The notes below the pieces were generated by a model. It was not told the origin of the DNA. It worked only from the letters and a program-made list of their open reading frames with translations, and made no database searches. The position numbers and the translations under genes are program-made. This document shows, piece after piece, positions 1-6,755 of a DNA stretch of 43,535 nucleotides. Source of the stretch: Pseudomonadota bacterium (GTDB lineage Bacteria; Bdellovibrionota_C; UBA2361; SZUA-149; DAOLCO01); assembly GCA_027487795.1 (NCBI GenBank), contig JAIYCX010000011.1, positions 1-43,535 on the forward strand. The letters are read 5' to 3'. Position 1 is the first letter of the stretch; each line of letters starts with the position of its first letter.

Positions 1-180
1 AGGATAGAAGGGGGGAGTTTAGTTTGTTTCTTTCGGAAGAAGTGGCAGCAGTGCTTAAAGCGATCCGAGACGCAAACATGGCCTGCTAGCAAACTCTGGA
101 ACATACCCACCCTCCCTCAGTTTAAGCACTGCTGCCACTTCTTCTTTTTTAATTTCTCCTATCCTCCTATCCTTCCTGTT
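1..180. repeat. Long palindromic element or structured leader, cut by the window edge
   Basis: A perfect 24-bp inverted repeat joins 36-59 and 121-144, enclosing about 61 bases. The 3' arm runs straight into six T residues (145-150), as in an intrinsic terminator or attenuator. A second, outer helix pairs AGGATAG (1-7) with CTATCCT (159-165) and continues weakly, so the left arm is cut by the window start. The pyrimidine-rich right end (156-180) recurs as the motif of the hairpin at 11123-11183. It lies just upstream of the flagellin gene and could be a terminator of an upstream gene, a 5' leader or a small dispersed palindromic element. The sequence does not decide between these. Confidence 0.6.
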
Positions 181-197
181 TTTTTTAATTCGGGGAG

Positions 198-2066
198 GTG
201 GTTCTGAGTAGACTAACCATTAACTCTAACATCTCATCCCTTAACGCTCAGCGTAGTTTAGCAAACGCCACGAAGAAACTTAGTGACAGTTACACTCGTC
301 TATCTTCTGGCTTGCGCATTAACAAAGCTTCAGACGATGCTGCAGGTTTATCAATTTCCGAATCACTAAAAGCAGATACTCGTTTATTCAATCAAGGGGT
401 TCGAAATCTAAACGATGGAGTTAGTTTATTAAACATTGCAGACGGTGCCTTAAATGAGCTTTCAAATATAACAATTCGTCTCAGAGAACTAGCAACTCAA
501 AGTGCAAATGGAACTTTTAGTAATAAGCAGAGACTTGCTCTTGATCAAGAAGCCCAGAGTTTATCTAAAGAGTATAATAGAATAGCACGTACTACAGAGT
601 TTAATGGCAGAAAGATTTTTAATGCTGATTTTGGAGAGTTGAGTTTGTCTGCGGGTGTTGGACGTGACGGTTTGATAGTGGATGGACTTGGTGGGGGGAT
701 TGGTGATGGGAGTTTTATTAATAGAGTATCGTTTTCTACTGGAACTAGTTCTCGTTCAATTATCACTGGAGATTTTAATAATGATGGAATTTCAGATTTA
801 TTATCAAGCGATATTGGAGATACTACAGTTAGTTTACTAATAGGAAATGGGGATGGAACATTCCTAGCTAGAAGATCTTTTAATACTGGAGGTGGACCGA
901 ATTCTGTAACGACTGGAGATTTTAATGGTGATGGATTTTTAGATTTTGCTTCAGCTGATAATAGCGTTAATACTATAAGTATATTTATCGGGAATGGCAA
1001 TGGAAGTTTTAAATCAAGGTCTTTTATTTCAACTGGTTCTTCGCCTTATTCAGTAACGACTGGAGATTTTAATGATGATGGTATTTTAGATTTAGTATCA
1101 GCAGATAATGGAAGTGATGGTGTTAGTGTATTTATTGGAAATAGCAATGGGAGTTTCTTATCTAGAAGGTCTTTTGCTACTGGCACTGGACCACGTAGTG
1201 TAGCAGTAGGTGATTTTAATACAGACGGCATTGCTGATTTAGTTGTAACAAATGCTTCTGGGGCAAGTGTTAGTGTGCTTATTGGAAATGGAAATGGTAG
1301 TTTTAATGCTGGACGTTCTTTTACGACTGGTTCTACTTCCAATATGGTTAAAATCGAAGATTTAAATGGTGACGGAGTATCTGATTTAGTTACCTCAGAT
1401 ATTGGAGGTAATAGTTTAAGTGTATTTATTGGTAATGTTGATGGTAGCTTTTTTGCTAGAAGCTCTTTTACTACGGGAGTCTCACCTTTCTCTGTTGCAA
1501 TTGGTGATTTTAATGGAGACGGTGTTTTGGATCTGGCATCAGGAGATCAGATTTCTAGTACTATCAGTATTCTTATGGGTAACGGAAATGGGACTTTTAA
1601 AACGCGACAATCTTTTGTTACAGGAACTAACCCTTTTTCAGTCATAGTAGCAGATTTAAACAATGACGGAGTTTCCGACTTGGCAGCAGCGGACTCTGGA
1701 GGAAGTACTTTAAGTATACTATTAGGAAACTCAAACTCGGGTGTCTCAGCTCTTCAATCTTTTTCCCTAAAAACTAAACAAGACTCCAAAGCAGCAATGG
1801 ACTATCTAACGGGAGCTCTTAATAGAATCTCTAAACAACGCGGAGAAATAGGAGCATTTCAATCACGCTTAGAGTATGCAACAAGCACATTACAAACTAG
1901 TTCACTAAACTATCAAGAAGCAAATAGCCGAATTACAGATATCGACGTAGCAGAGGAATCTTCAAGACTTGCAGCAACTCAAATTTTACAAAGATCCGCA
2001 GCTAGTATTTTGGCCCAAGCTAACCAGCAACCCAGCCTAGTGCTCTCCTTATTACGAGATTTGTAG
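198..2066 (+). CDS. Flagellin with seven FG-GAP/VCBS repeats in the variable core
   Basis: This is a filament subunit of the bacterial flagellum, exported by the flagellar type III system. Residues 1-150 are a standard N-terminal D0/D1 helix region (NISSLNAQRSL, SSGLRINKASDDAAGLSIS). Residues 523-622 are the matching C-terminal D1/D0 (TDIDVAEESSRLA, ILAQANQQP, LVLSLLR). Between them, residues 187-522 hold seven repeats of 49 residues, each with a DxNxDGxxD calcium-loop motif followed by an IGNxNGSF strand. This is the FG-GAP/VCBS pattern of integrin-alpha-type beta-propellers, replacing D2/D3. The start is uncertain: GTG 198 overlaps the strong ribosome site GGGGAGG (192-198), and no ATG precedes the conserved LTINSNISSLN. 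No other flagellar gene is in the window. The coding frame continues past the TAG stop (next entry). The flagellin identity is certain; the propeller fold is inferred. Confidence 0.93.
   Translation: MVLSRLTINSNISSLNAQRSLANATKKLSDSYTRLSSGLRINKASDDAAGLSISESLKADTRLFNQGVRNLNDGVSLLNIADGALNELSNITIRLRELATQSANGTFSNKQRLALDQEAQSLSKEYNRIARTTEFNGRKIFNADFGELSLSAGVGRDGLIVDGLGGGIGDGSFINRVSFSTGTSSRSIITGDFNNDGISDLLSSDIGDTTVSLLIGNGDGTFLARRSFNTGGGPNSVTTGDFNGDGFLDFASADNSVNTISIFIGNGNGSFKSRSFISTGSSPYSVTTGDFNDDGILDLVSADNGSDGVSVFIGNSNGSFLSRRSFATGTGPRSVAVGDFNTDGIADLVVTNASGASVSVLIGNGNGSFNAGRSFTTGSTSNMVKIEDLNGDGVSDLVTSDIGGNSLSVFIGNVDGSFFARSSFTTGVSPFSVAIGDFNGDGVLDLASGDQISSTISILMGNGNGTFKTRQSFVTGTNPFSVIVADLNNDGVSDLAAADSGGSTLSILLGNSNSGVSALQSFSLKTKQDSKAAMDYLTGALNRISKQRGEIGAFQSRLEYATSTLQTSSLNYQEANSRITDIDVAEESSRLAATQILQRSAASILAQANQQPSLVLSLLRDL
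756..1763 (+). repeat. Seven tandem 147-bp coding repeats (FG-GAP blades)
   Basis: The GAT codon that opens each calcium-binding loop falls at 771, 918, 1065, 1212, 1359, 1506 and 1653, a constant spacing of 147 bp. The copies are diverged in DNA but conserved at DFNxDG, GNGNGSF and SFxTG. The constant register without indels implies purifying selection on repeat length. Seven is the usual blade number for FG-GAP propellers. Confidence 0.9.
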
Positions 2067-2204
2067 GCTCGCCTATCAGGGTTTGGGGTGGCTGGGGCTA
2101 GAGACAAGCAACCGCAACTAGTTTTAAATCTGCTAAGAGACCTTCAAGCTCGCTTAAATGAGTTATCAGGATTTGTTGATGCCGGGGTAAGGTTTATTAA
2201 CTGA
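2067..2204 (+). pseudogene. In-frame duplicated flagellin C-terminus behind a TAG codon
   Basis: Directly after the TAG at 2064-2066 the same frame stays open for 45 codons to TGA at 2202-2204. It encodes ARLSGFGVAGARDK, then a second copy of the flagellin end (QPQLVLNLLRDLQARL), then NELSGFVDAGVRFIN. In copy 1 the amber codon sits in RDL-stop-ARL; in copy 2 the same position is Gln (RDLQARL, codon CAA). A CAG-to-TAG change therefore explains the stop. The two copies differ at many synonymous sites, so the duplication is old. This is either a decayed tail, a readthrough extension giving a 668-residue form, or a sequencing or assembly error. A normal flagellin end is already reached before the TAG. 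Confidence 0.7.
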
Positions 2205-2377
2205 TAACATACAGCTACTTGTAGGTATTTTACGGTTTCCTTTAAGCCAAAAATAAAAATCTTCTAAGAAAAATACACATTTTTTTAAAATAGCCTCATT
2301 TTCAAGTATCACTTTTAGAATTCTCATTCATAACCAAGTACCTCTCTTTTATTCTAAATTAAATTCAAGGAAATTTT

Positions 2378-3118
2378 ATGTTAAGTAAATTATTAAAAGC
2401 AGCAGTATTTTCTGCGTGCTTGTACGTCTCTTCTGCAGCTTATGCTGTGACCCTTACTCCTGGTAGTCAGTATACTATGACTGGTACTTATACTGCCAGT
2501 ATGAGCGCAGGAGGGGAGAGATACTACGCAAATTTAGGTTTCGGACCTAATAATACTACTGCTGGAACTCTTACAGATGGTGTACTTAGTAGCTTAAATC
2601 TGAATGCTTTACTTGCTTCTACGAGTATTTTTAAATTGGTCAGCGGTGCTTGGGTAGCTTTGGTTGATAGTTCTGGTTTAAACGGTAGTCTAGCAGTTAA
2701 TGTTAATAACTTCAGGGTTAATAGCGATGGCTCAGTAGGAGCAGGAATAAATGGTCAAGCTAATTTTACAGGTTCTAGCATTTCTATTGCTGGTAACTTA
2801 GAAGGTAATGCAGTATCAGGCAGTTTTAATTTACTTGCACCATCTTTCATGAATTTTGCTTCAGGTCCAAGTGGATATGGTTTACCAGGTACAGCATTCT
2901 CTAATACTGGATCCCTAAATTATGCCGCGGGATTTTTTCAAAATAGTTTTCATTCTTGGATTTATACGAATTCTCCTGCGATGAACGGGTTGGCATTTTC
3001 AGGCGGTGATATTCATACTTCAGTTAGTCAAGTGCCTGAGCCTGCCAGCATGCTCTTATTAGGCGCTGGACTTATTGGTGGACTTTCTAAACGCAGAAAG
3101 TCTTTGGTTAAAGCCTAA
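2378..3118 (+). CDS. PEP-CTERM sorting-domain secreted protein
   Basis: This 246-residue exported protein has no recognised catalytic domain. It opens with a Sec signal peptide (LKAAVFSACLYVSSAAYA, cleavage near residue 23). Its Gly/Ser/Asn-rich body looks beta-rich. It ends in a textbook PEP-CTERM tripartite signal: VPEPASM, then the hydrophobic LLLGAGLIGGL, then the basic tail SKRRKS. Proteins with this tail are processed by an exosortase (EpsH/XrtA type) and commonly end up in the envelope or an exopolysaccharide matrix; that enzyme is not in this window. AAGGA at about 2368 supports the ATG, and a strong terminator follows, so it is probably a single-gene transcript. The sorting signal is certain; the function of the body is unknown. 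Confidence 0.9.
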   Translation: MLSKLLKAAVFSACLYVSSAAYAVTLTPGSQYTMTGTYTASMSAGGERYYANLGFGPNNTTAGTLTDGVLSSLNLNALLASTSIFKLVSGAWVALVDSSGLNGSLAVNVNNFRVNSDGSVGAGINGQANFTGSSISIAGNLEGNAVSGSFNLLAPSFMNFASGPSGYGLPGTAFSNTGSLNYAAGFFQNSFHSWIYTNSPAMNGLAFSGGDIHTSVSQVPEPASMLLLGAGLIGGLSKRRKSLVKA

Positions 3119-3133
3119 TTAGCTTATCTTTTA

Positions 3134-3158
3134 AGCCGAAGTAAACTTCGGCTTTTTT
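3134..3158 (+). terminator. Intrinsic terminator after the PEP-CTERM gene
   Basis: AGCCGAAG (3134-3141) pairs with CTTCGGCT (3146-3153) around a TAAA loop, and the stem runs into six T residues. It lies 15 bp after the stop codon. Confidence 0.9.
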
Positions 3159-3200
3159 GTTTTTTACACCTGGTTTTATAGAAAATTATATTTAAATATT

Positions 3201-4658
3201 ATGAAACAAATTTTAAATTCATTTTTAATATTTTTATTTTTACTTCCTGCTTGTGGTGGGGGAGGATCTAACAATGATAAAATTAAGGATACAAGATCTT
3301 CTTGGATAGTTCATTGGAATAAAGTAGCAATAGATGCTTCTGGTCTTGACCATACACCCTTAGCGCCTGGAGAATTAAGAGTTTTTGGTGAACAAATGGG
3401 GCCAGTTAGATCAGCTAGAGCTATGGCTATCATTCATATAGCTATAGCTGATAGTGTAGCTGTTATAACAGGCAAATTTGATTCTTATTTACCAGTTGGA
3501 AAAGTTAGCTTTAACAATACTTTAAATTCTGGATTAGCATTAAAGGCCGCTATCGCAAAAGCTGGTCACGATACATTAGTAGCATTATACCCTTCTCAGG
3601 CTGCTAAATTTGATTTTGAATTATTATCAAGTTTGACAGTCATAGAAGAAGGTCTTTCTAAAGAATTAGGATTGAAAATAGGACAAGAAAGAGCCGCATT
3701 AATTTTATCACATAGACAAGATGATGGTTCAGATCTTAGTGAGCCTTATGCTAATATTAATTATCAGCCAAGTCAGCTTCCAGGGAAGTGGAGACCAGAC
3801 CCACTAAATCCAAATCAAACAGCACTAGGATCTAATTGGAGTAAGGTCAAGCCTTTTGTGATAAATTCTGCAATACAATTTAGAATACCTCCACCTCCAG
3901 CATTCGATTCGAAAGAATATGCTGAAGCATATAATGAAGTGTATAGATTAGGAGGTGACGGTGTAAATACTCCGACTGAAAGAACTGAAGATCAAACTAT
4001 AGCCGGAATTTATTGGGCTTATGATGGAACTCCAAGTTTGTGTGCACCTCCAAGGTTATATAATCAAATAGCCGTTCAAATAGCCTTAGATCATGGCTAT
4101 AGTATTGAAGAACTTGCTAGATTGTTAGCAATCGTAAATGTTGGTATGGCGGATGAAGGATTAGTAAATTGGGAATCTAAATATTTTTATGAATATTGGA
4201 GACCAATCATTGGTATTAGAGAGGCTGATTCAGGGACAGGGCCTACTGGATTGGGTGATAATAATTCTTTGACTGTTGGTGATAAAGATTTTACTCCATT
4301 AGGCGCACCAGCATCTAATCGGAACGATAAAGACTTTACTCCTCCTTTTCCATCATATCCTTCGGGGCATGCTGGATTTGGAGGATTCTTATTTCAAACT
4401 TTAAGAGAAGAGTTTGGAACTGATGATATAAAATTTTCGTTTGTATCGGATGAATATAACGGAGAAACTAGAGATATTAATGGTAACACTAGACCTTTAA
4501 TAAGTCGTACTTTTAATAATCTTAGTGAGGCAGAGAACGAGAATGCTTTAAGTCGACTATATTTAGGGATACATTGGAGATTTGATGCAGTAGGTGGCAT
4601 TAATCAGGGTAGGCAAGTGGCGAGTTATATTAATTCTAGGATTTATAAAAGAAAGTAG
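3201..4658 (+). CDS. Vanadium haloperoxidase-like (PAP2 superfamily) lipoprotein
   Basis: This 485-residue protein belongs to the PAP2/vanadium-dependent haloperoxidase superfamily. An N-terminal lipobox, LLPAC with Cys18, followed by GGGGS indicates a lipid-anchored envelope protein. The three signature elements are present in order: K327 with RP at 334-335 (KYFYEYWRP), PSGH at 387-390, and SRxxxxxHxxxD with R452, H458 and D462. Family members either oxidise halides using vanadate and peroxide or act as acid phosphatases. The length and the WRPI..IR context fit the bacterial haloperoxidase-like branch rather than a small membrane PAP2 phosphatase. Halide preference and true activity cannot be read from the sequence. 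It stands alone between the PEP-CTERM gene and prfA. Confidence 0.85.
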   Translation: MKQILNSFLIFLFLLPACGGGGSNNDKIKDTRSSWIVHWNKVAIDASGLDHTPLAPGELRVFGEQMGPVRSARAMAIIHIAIADSVAVITGKFDSYLPVGKVSFNNTLNSGLALKAAIAKAGHDTLVALYPSQAAKFDFELLSSLTVIEEGLSKELGLKIGQERAALILSHRQDDGSDLSEPYANINYQPSQLPGKWRPDPLNPNQTALGSNWSKVKPFVINSAIQFRIPPPPAFDSKEYAEAYNEVYRLGGDGVNTPTERTEDQTIAGIYWAYDGTPSLCAPPRLYNQIAVQIALDHGYSIEELARLLAIVNVGMADEGLVNWESKYFYEYWRPIIGIREADSGTGPTGLGDNNSLTVGDKDFTPLGAPASNRNDKDFTPPFPSYPSGHAGFGGFLFQTLREEFGTDDIKFSFVSDEYNGETRDINGNTRPLISRTFNNLSEAENENALSRLYLGIHWRFDAVGGINQGRQVASYINSRIYKRK

Positions 4659-4737
4659 CTTTTTTAAATTAAGCCCAGCTTGATCATAGTTCTAAGCTAG
4701 GTTATTCTCTTTCATATTTACATTTACTATTTAATTC

Positions 4738-5820
4738 ATGCTACAAAAACTCGCTGCCGTAGTCTCACGCTACGAAGAGCTTACATCAAAACTTACGGAT
4801 CCAGAACTTGCTCAAGATATGGACAAGTTTCGAGCTGTTTCTAAAGAACGTGCCGACATAGAACAAGTCGCAATAAAGTTTAAAGCTTGGGAAAAAGCTA
4901 CTTCAGACCTTAAAGAAAATAAGGAAATTATTGAAGAAACTTCTGATGCTGAATTTAGAGAACTTGCTCTAAATGAAATTGGACCTCTTGAAAAAACTAT
5001 AGAGGAATTAAGGCAAGAACTTCTAATTTTGTTACTTCCTAAAGACCCTAATGACGAGAAAAATATTATTCTTGAAATGAGAGCAGGAACAGGTGGAGAT
5101 GAGGCATCTTTATTTTGTGATGAATTATTTACTTCATATGTGAGATTTGCAGAAAAAAACAAGTGGAGAGTCGAAATTTTAAATTCCTCTGCTGGAACAG
5201 TAGGAGGATTTAAAGAAGTAATTGCTCGTATCGTAGGTCATGGTGCCTATAGTCAGTTTAAATATGAAAGCGGTGTTCATAGAGTTCAGAGAGTTCCTCA
5301 AACAGAAACTCAAGGTAGAGTTCATACCTCAACAATAACAGTTGCAGTACTTCCTGAAGCAGAAGAAGTTGAAGTTAATATTCAGGATAAAGATTTAAGA
5401 ATTGATGTTTATAGATCTTCTGGTCCTGGTGGACAAAGCGTTAATACTACAGATTCAGCTGTTAGAGTGACGCATATTCCTAGCGGGCTTGTGGTTATTT
5501 GCCAAGATGAAAAATCTCAACATAAAAATAAAGCAAAAGCTTTAACAGTTTTAAGAGCTAGATTATTGAGTGCGGAGCAAGCTAAAGTAGACTCTGAAAG
5601 ATCTCAAGATAGAAAATCACAAATTGGCTCAGGTGAACGTTCTGAAAAAATTCGTACATATAACTTTCCACAAAGTAGAGTGACTGATCACAGAATAGGA
5701 CTAACTTTGTATCAGTTAGATTATGTAATGGCAGGCGAGTTGTTGCTAGTGATTGAGCCTTTAATTGCACATTTTAGAGCTGAGGCCCTCCGGGGAGAAG
5801 AAGATCAAGACGATTTCTAA
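4738..5820 (+). CDS. prfA: Peptide chain release factor 1
   Basis: RF1 recognises UAA and UAG in the ribosomal A site and triggers peptide release. The protein has 360 residues, the family norm. It carries the catalytic GGQ loop (GPGGQSVNTTDSAVR, GGQ at 231-233) and the RF1-type PxT codon-recognition tripeptide at 187-189, here PQT rather than PAT or PVT. The SPF motif of RF2 is absent. The 3' end overlaps the start of prmC by 56 bp, the usual pairing of a release factor with the methyltransferase that modifies its GGQ glutamine. The presence of RF1 means UAG is read as a stop in this organism. Confidence 0.97.
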   Translation: MLQKLAAVVSRYEELTSKLTDPELAQDMDKFRAVSKERADIEQVAIKFKAWEKATSDLKENKEIIEETSDAEFRELALNEIGPLEKTIEELRQELLILLLPKDPNDEKNIILEMRAGTGGDEASLFCDELFTSYVRFAEKNKWRVEILNSSAGTVGGFKEVIARIVGHGAYSQFKYESGVHRVQRVPQTETQGRVHTSTITVAVLPEAEEVEVNIQDKDLRIDVYRSSGPGGQSVNTTDSAVRVTHIPSGLVVICQDEKSQHKNKAKALTVLRARLLSAEQAKVDSERSQDRKSQIGSGERSEKIRTYNFPQSRVTDHRIGLTLYQLDYVMAGELLLVIEPLIAHFRAEALRGEEDQDDF

Positions 5821-6733
5821 ACTGAAAGAACTTAGGAATGAGATTACAAACCTATTAGTTACTAAATTAGGTGTTAGCAATGATTTAGCTACACTTGAAG
5901 CAGATATATTACTACAAAAAGCTATTAATGAAATATCTTCTAGAACAGATATTTATACTAAATCAGATATAGTTATAACAGATTCGGAAAGTCGATTTTT
6001 AACTACACTGGTTGAAGAACGTCTATTAGGTAAGCCAATATCCTATTTAATTAATGAAAAAGAATTTTATGGTAGAAAATTCTTTGTAGATGATAGAGTT
6101 TTAATCCCACGGCCTGAAACTGAACATTTAGTTGATGAAGCTTTACAGTTAGTAAAGCAAGCAAGTAGTTTTTGTTTTTTTGATATTGGTACTGGTTCAG
6201 GGATTATTCCTATTACACTTTTCTTAGAAACTAAAATTTTAGGTAACAAACCACTTTTTACAATAGTATCTGATATTTCTTATTCTGCTCTTGAAGTGGC
6301 TAAAATTAATAGTAAGAATTTAATCGATGATTCGAATAGTATTGAATTTATTCAAGGGGATTTGTTCGATTATTATTACTTTGATGACATTATCAGTCTT
6401 GTTAATGAAGATACTACGGTTATTGTTACTGCTAATCTTCCATATATAGACATTCTTGATCCAAGAACAGATCATTTTGTTAAAGTTTATGAACCTAGCC
6501 AGGCTCTTTTTTCTCCTGATAGAGGTTACTTTTCTATTAATACTTTAGTCGCTAGTTTTTATGCCGAAAGTCTTAAATGTATAAAAAAATCAATTAGATT
6601 TAAGCTCTTACTAGAAATTGGCGCGAATCAAGCTGATGAGATAACCTCTAATATGAAAAATCTTGGGATAAATAAAATAAAAATTATTAAAGACTATTCA
6701 GGATTAGATAGAATAATTTCAGTTGAATTTTAA
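5765..6733 (+). CDS. prmC: Release factor glutamine methyltransferase PrmC/HemK
   Basis: PrmC methylates the glutamine of the GGQ motif of release factors using S-adenosylmethionine. The N-terminal helical domain is followed by the conserved GKPISYLINEKEFYGRKF and LIPRPETEHLV segments. Next come the SAM-binding motif FDIGTGSGIIPI (138-150) and the substrate motif at 224-227. That motif reads NLPY instead of the usual NPPY. The start is uncertain: TTG 5765 is the first initiator in the open frame and lies inside prfA. A purine-rich stretch at 5792-5800 would suit a start slightly further in, but no ATG is present there. The pairing with prfA supports the assignment. Confidence 0.93.
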   Translation: MHILELRPSGEKKIKTISKLKELRNEITNLLVTKLGVSNDLATLEADILLQKAINEISSRTDIYTKSDIVITDSESRFLTTLVEERLLGKPISYLINEKEFYGRKFFVDDRVLIPRPETEHLVDEALQLVKQASSFCFFDIGTGSGIIPITLFLETKILGNKPLFTIVSDISYSALEVAKINSKNLIDDSNSIEFIQGDLFDYYYFDDIISLVNEDTTVIVTANLPYIDILDPRTDHFVKVYEPSQALFSPDRGYFSINTLVASFYAESLKCIKKSIRFKLLLEIGANQADEITSNMKNLGINKIKIIKDYSGLDRIISVEF

Positions 6734-6755
6734 GCACATAATTTAGGAAAATATT

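Noticed and set aside
36..150. c-di-GMP riboswitch or integron attC site upstream of the flagellin
   Set aside because: The enclosed sequence lacks the conserved core of either, and there is no integrase or cassette structure nearby.
545..1342. Two minus-strand open frames opposite the flagellin repeats
   Set aside because: They mirror the 147-bp repeats, have no ribosome site and encode Pro/Leu/Ser-rich strings typical of antisense translation of FG-GAP repeats.
756..1763. CRISPR or intergenic satellite array
   Set aside because: The 147-bp period is in frame within a conserved protein and has no unique spacers between identical short repeats. The 555-bp array near the right edge is rejected for the same reason.
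2064..2066. UAG reassigned as a sense codon in this organism
   Set aside because: An intact RF1 gene is present, and murA, the DnaA-like gene and the haloperoxidase gene all end at TAG exactly where their families end.
4659..4737. Terminator after the haloperoxidase gene
   Set aside because: The possible CCAGCTT/AAGCTAGG pairing has a bulge, a 12-base loop and no T tract.
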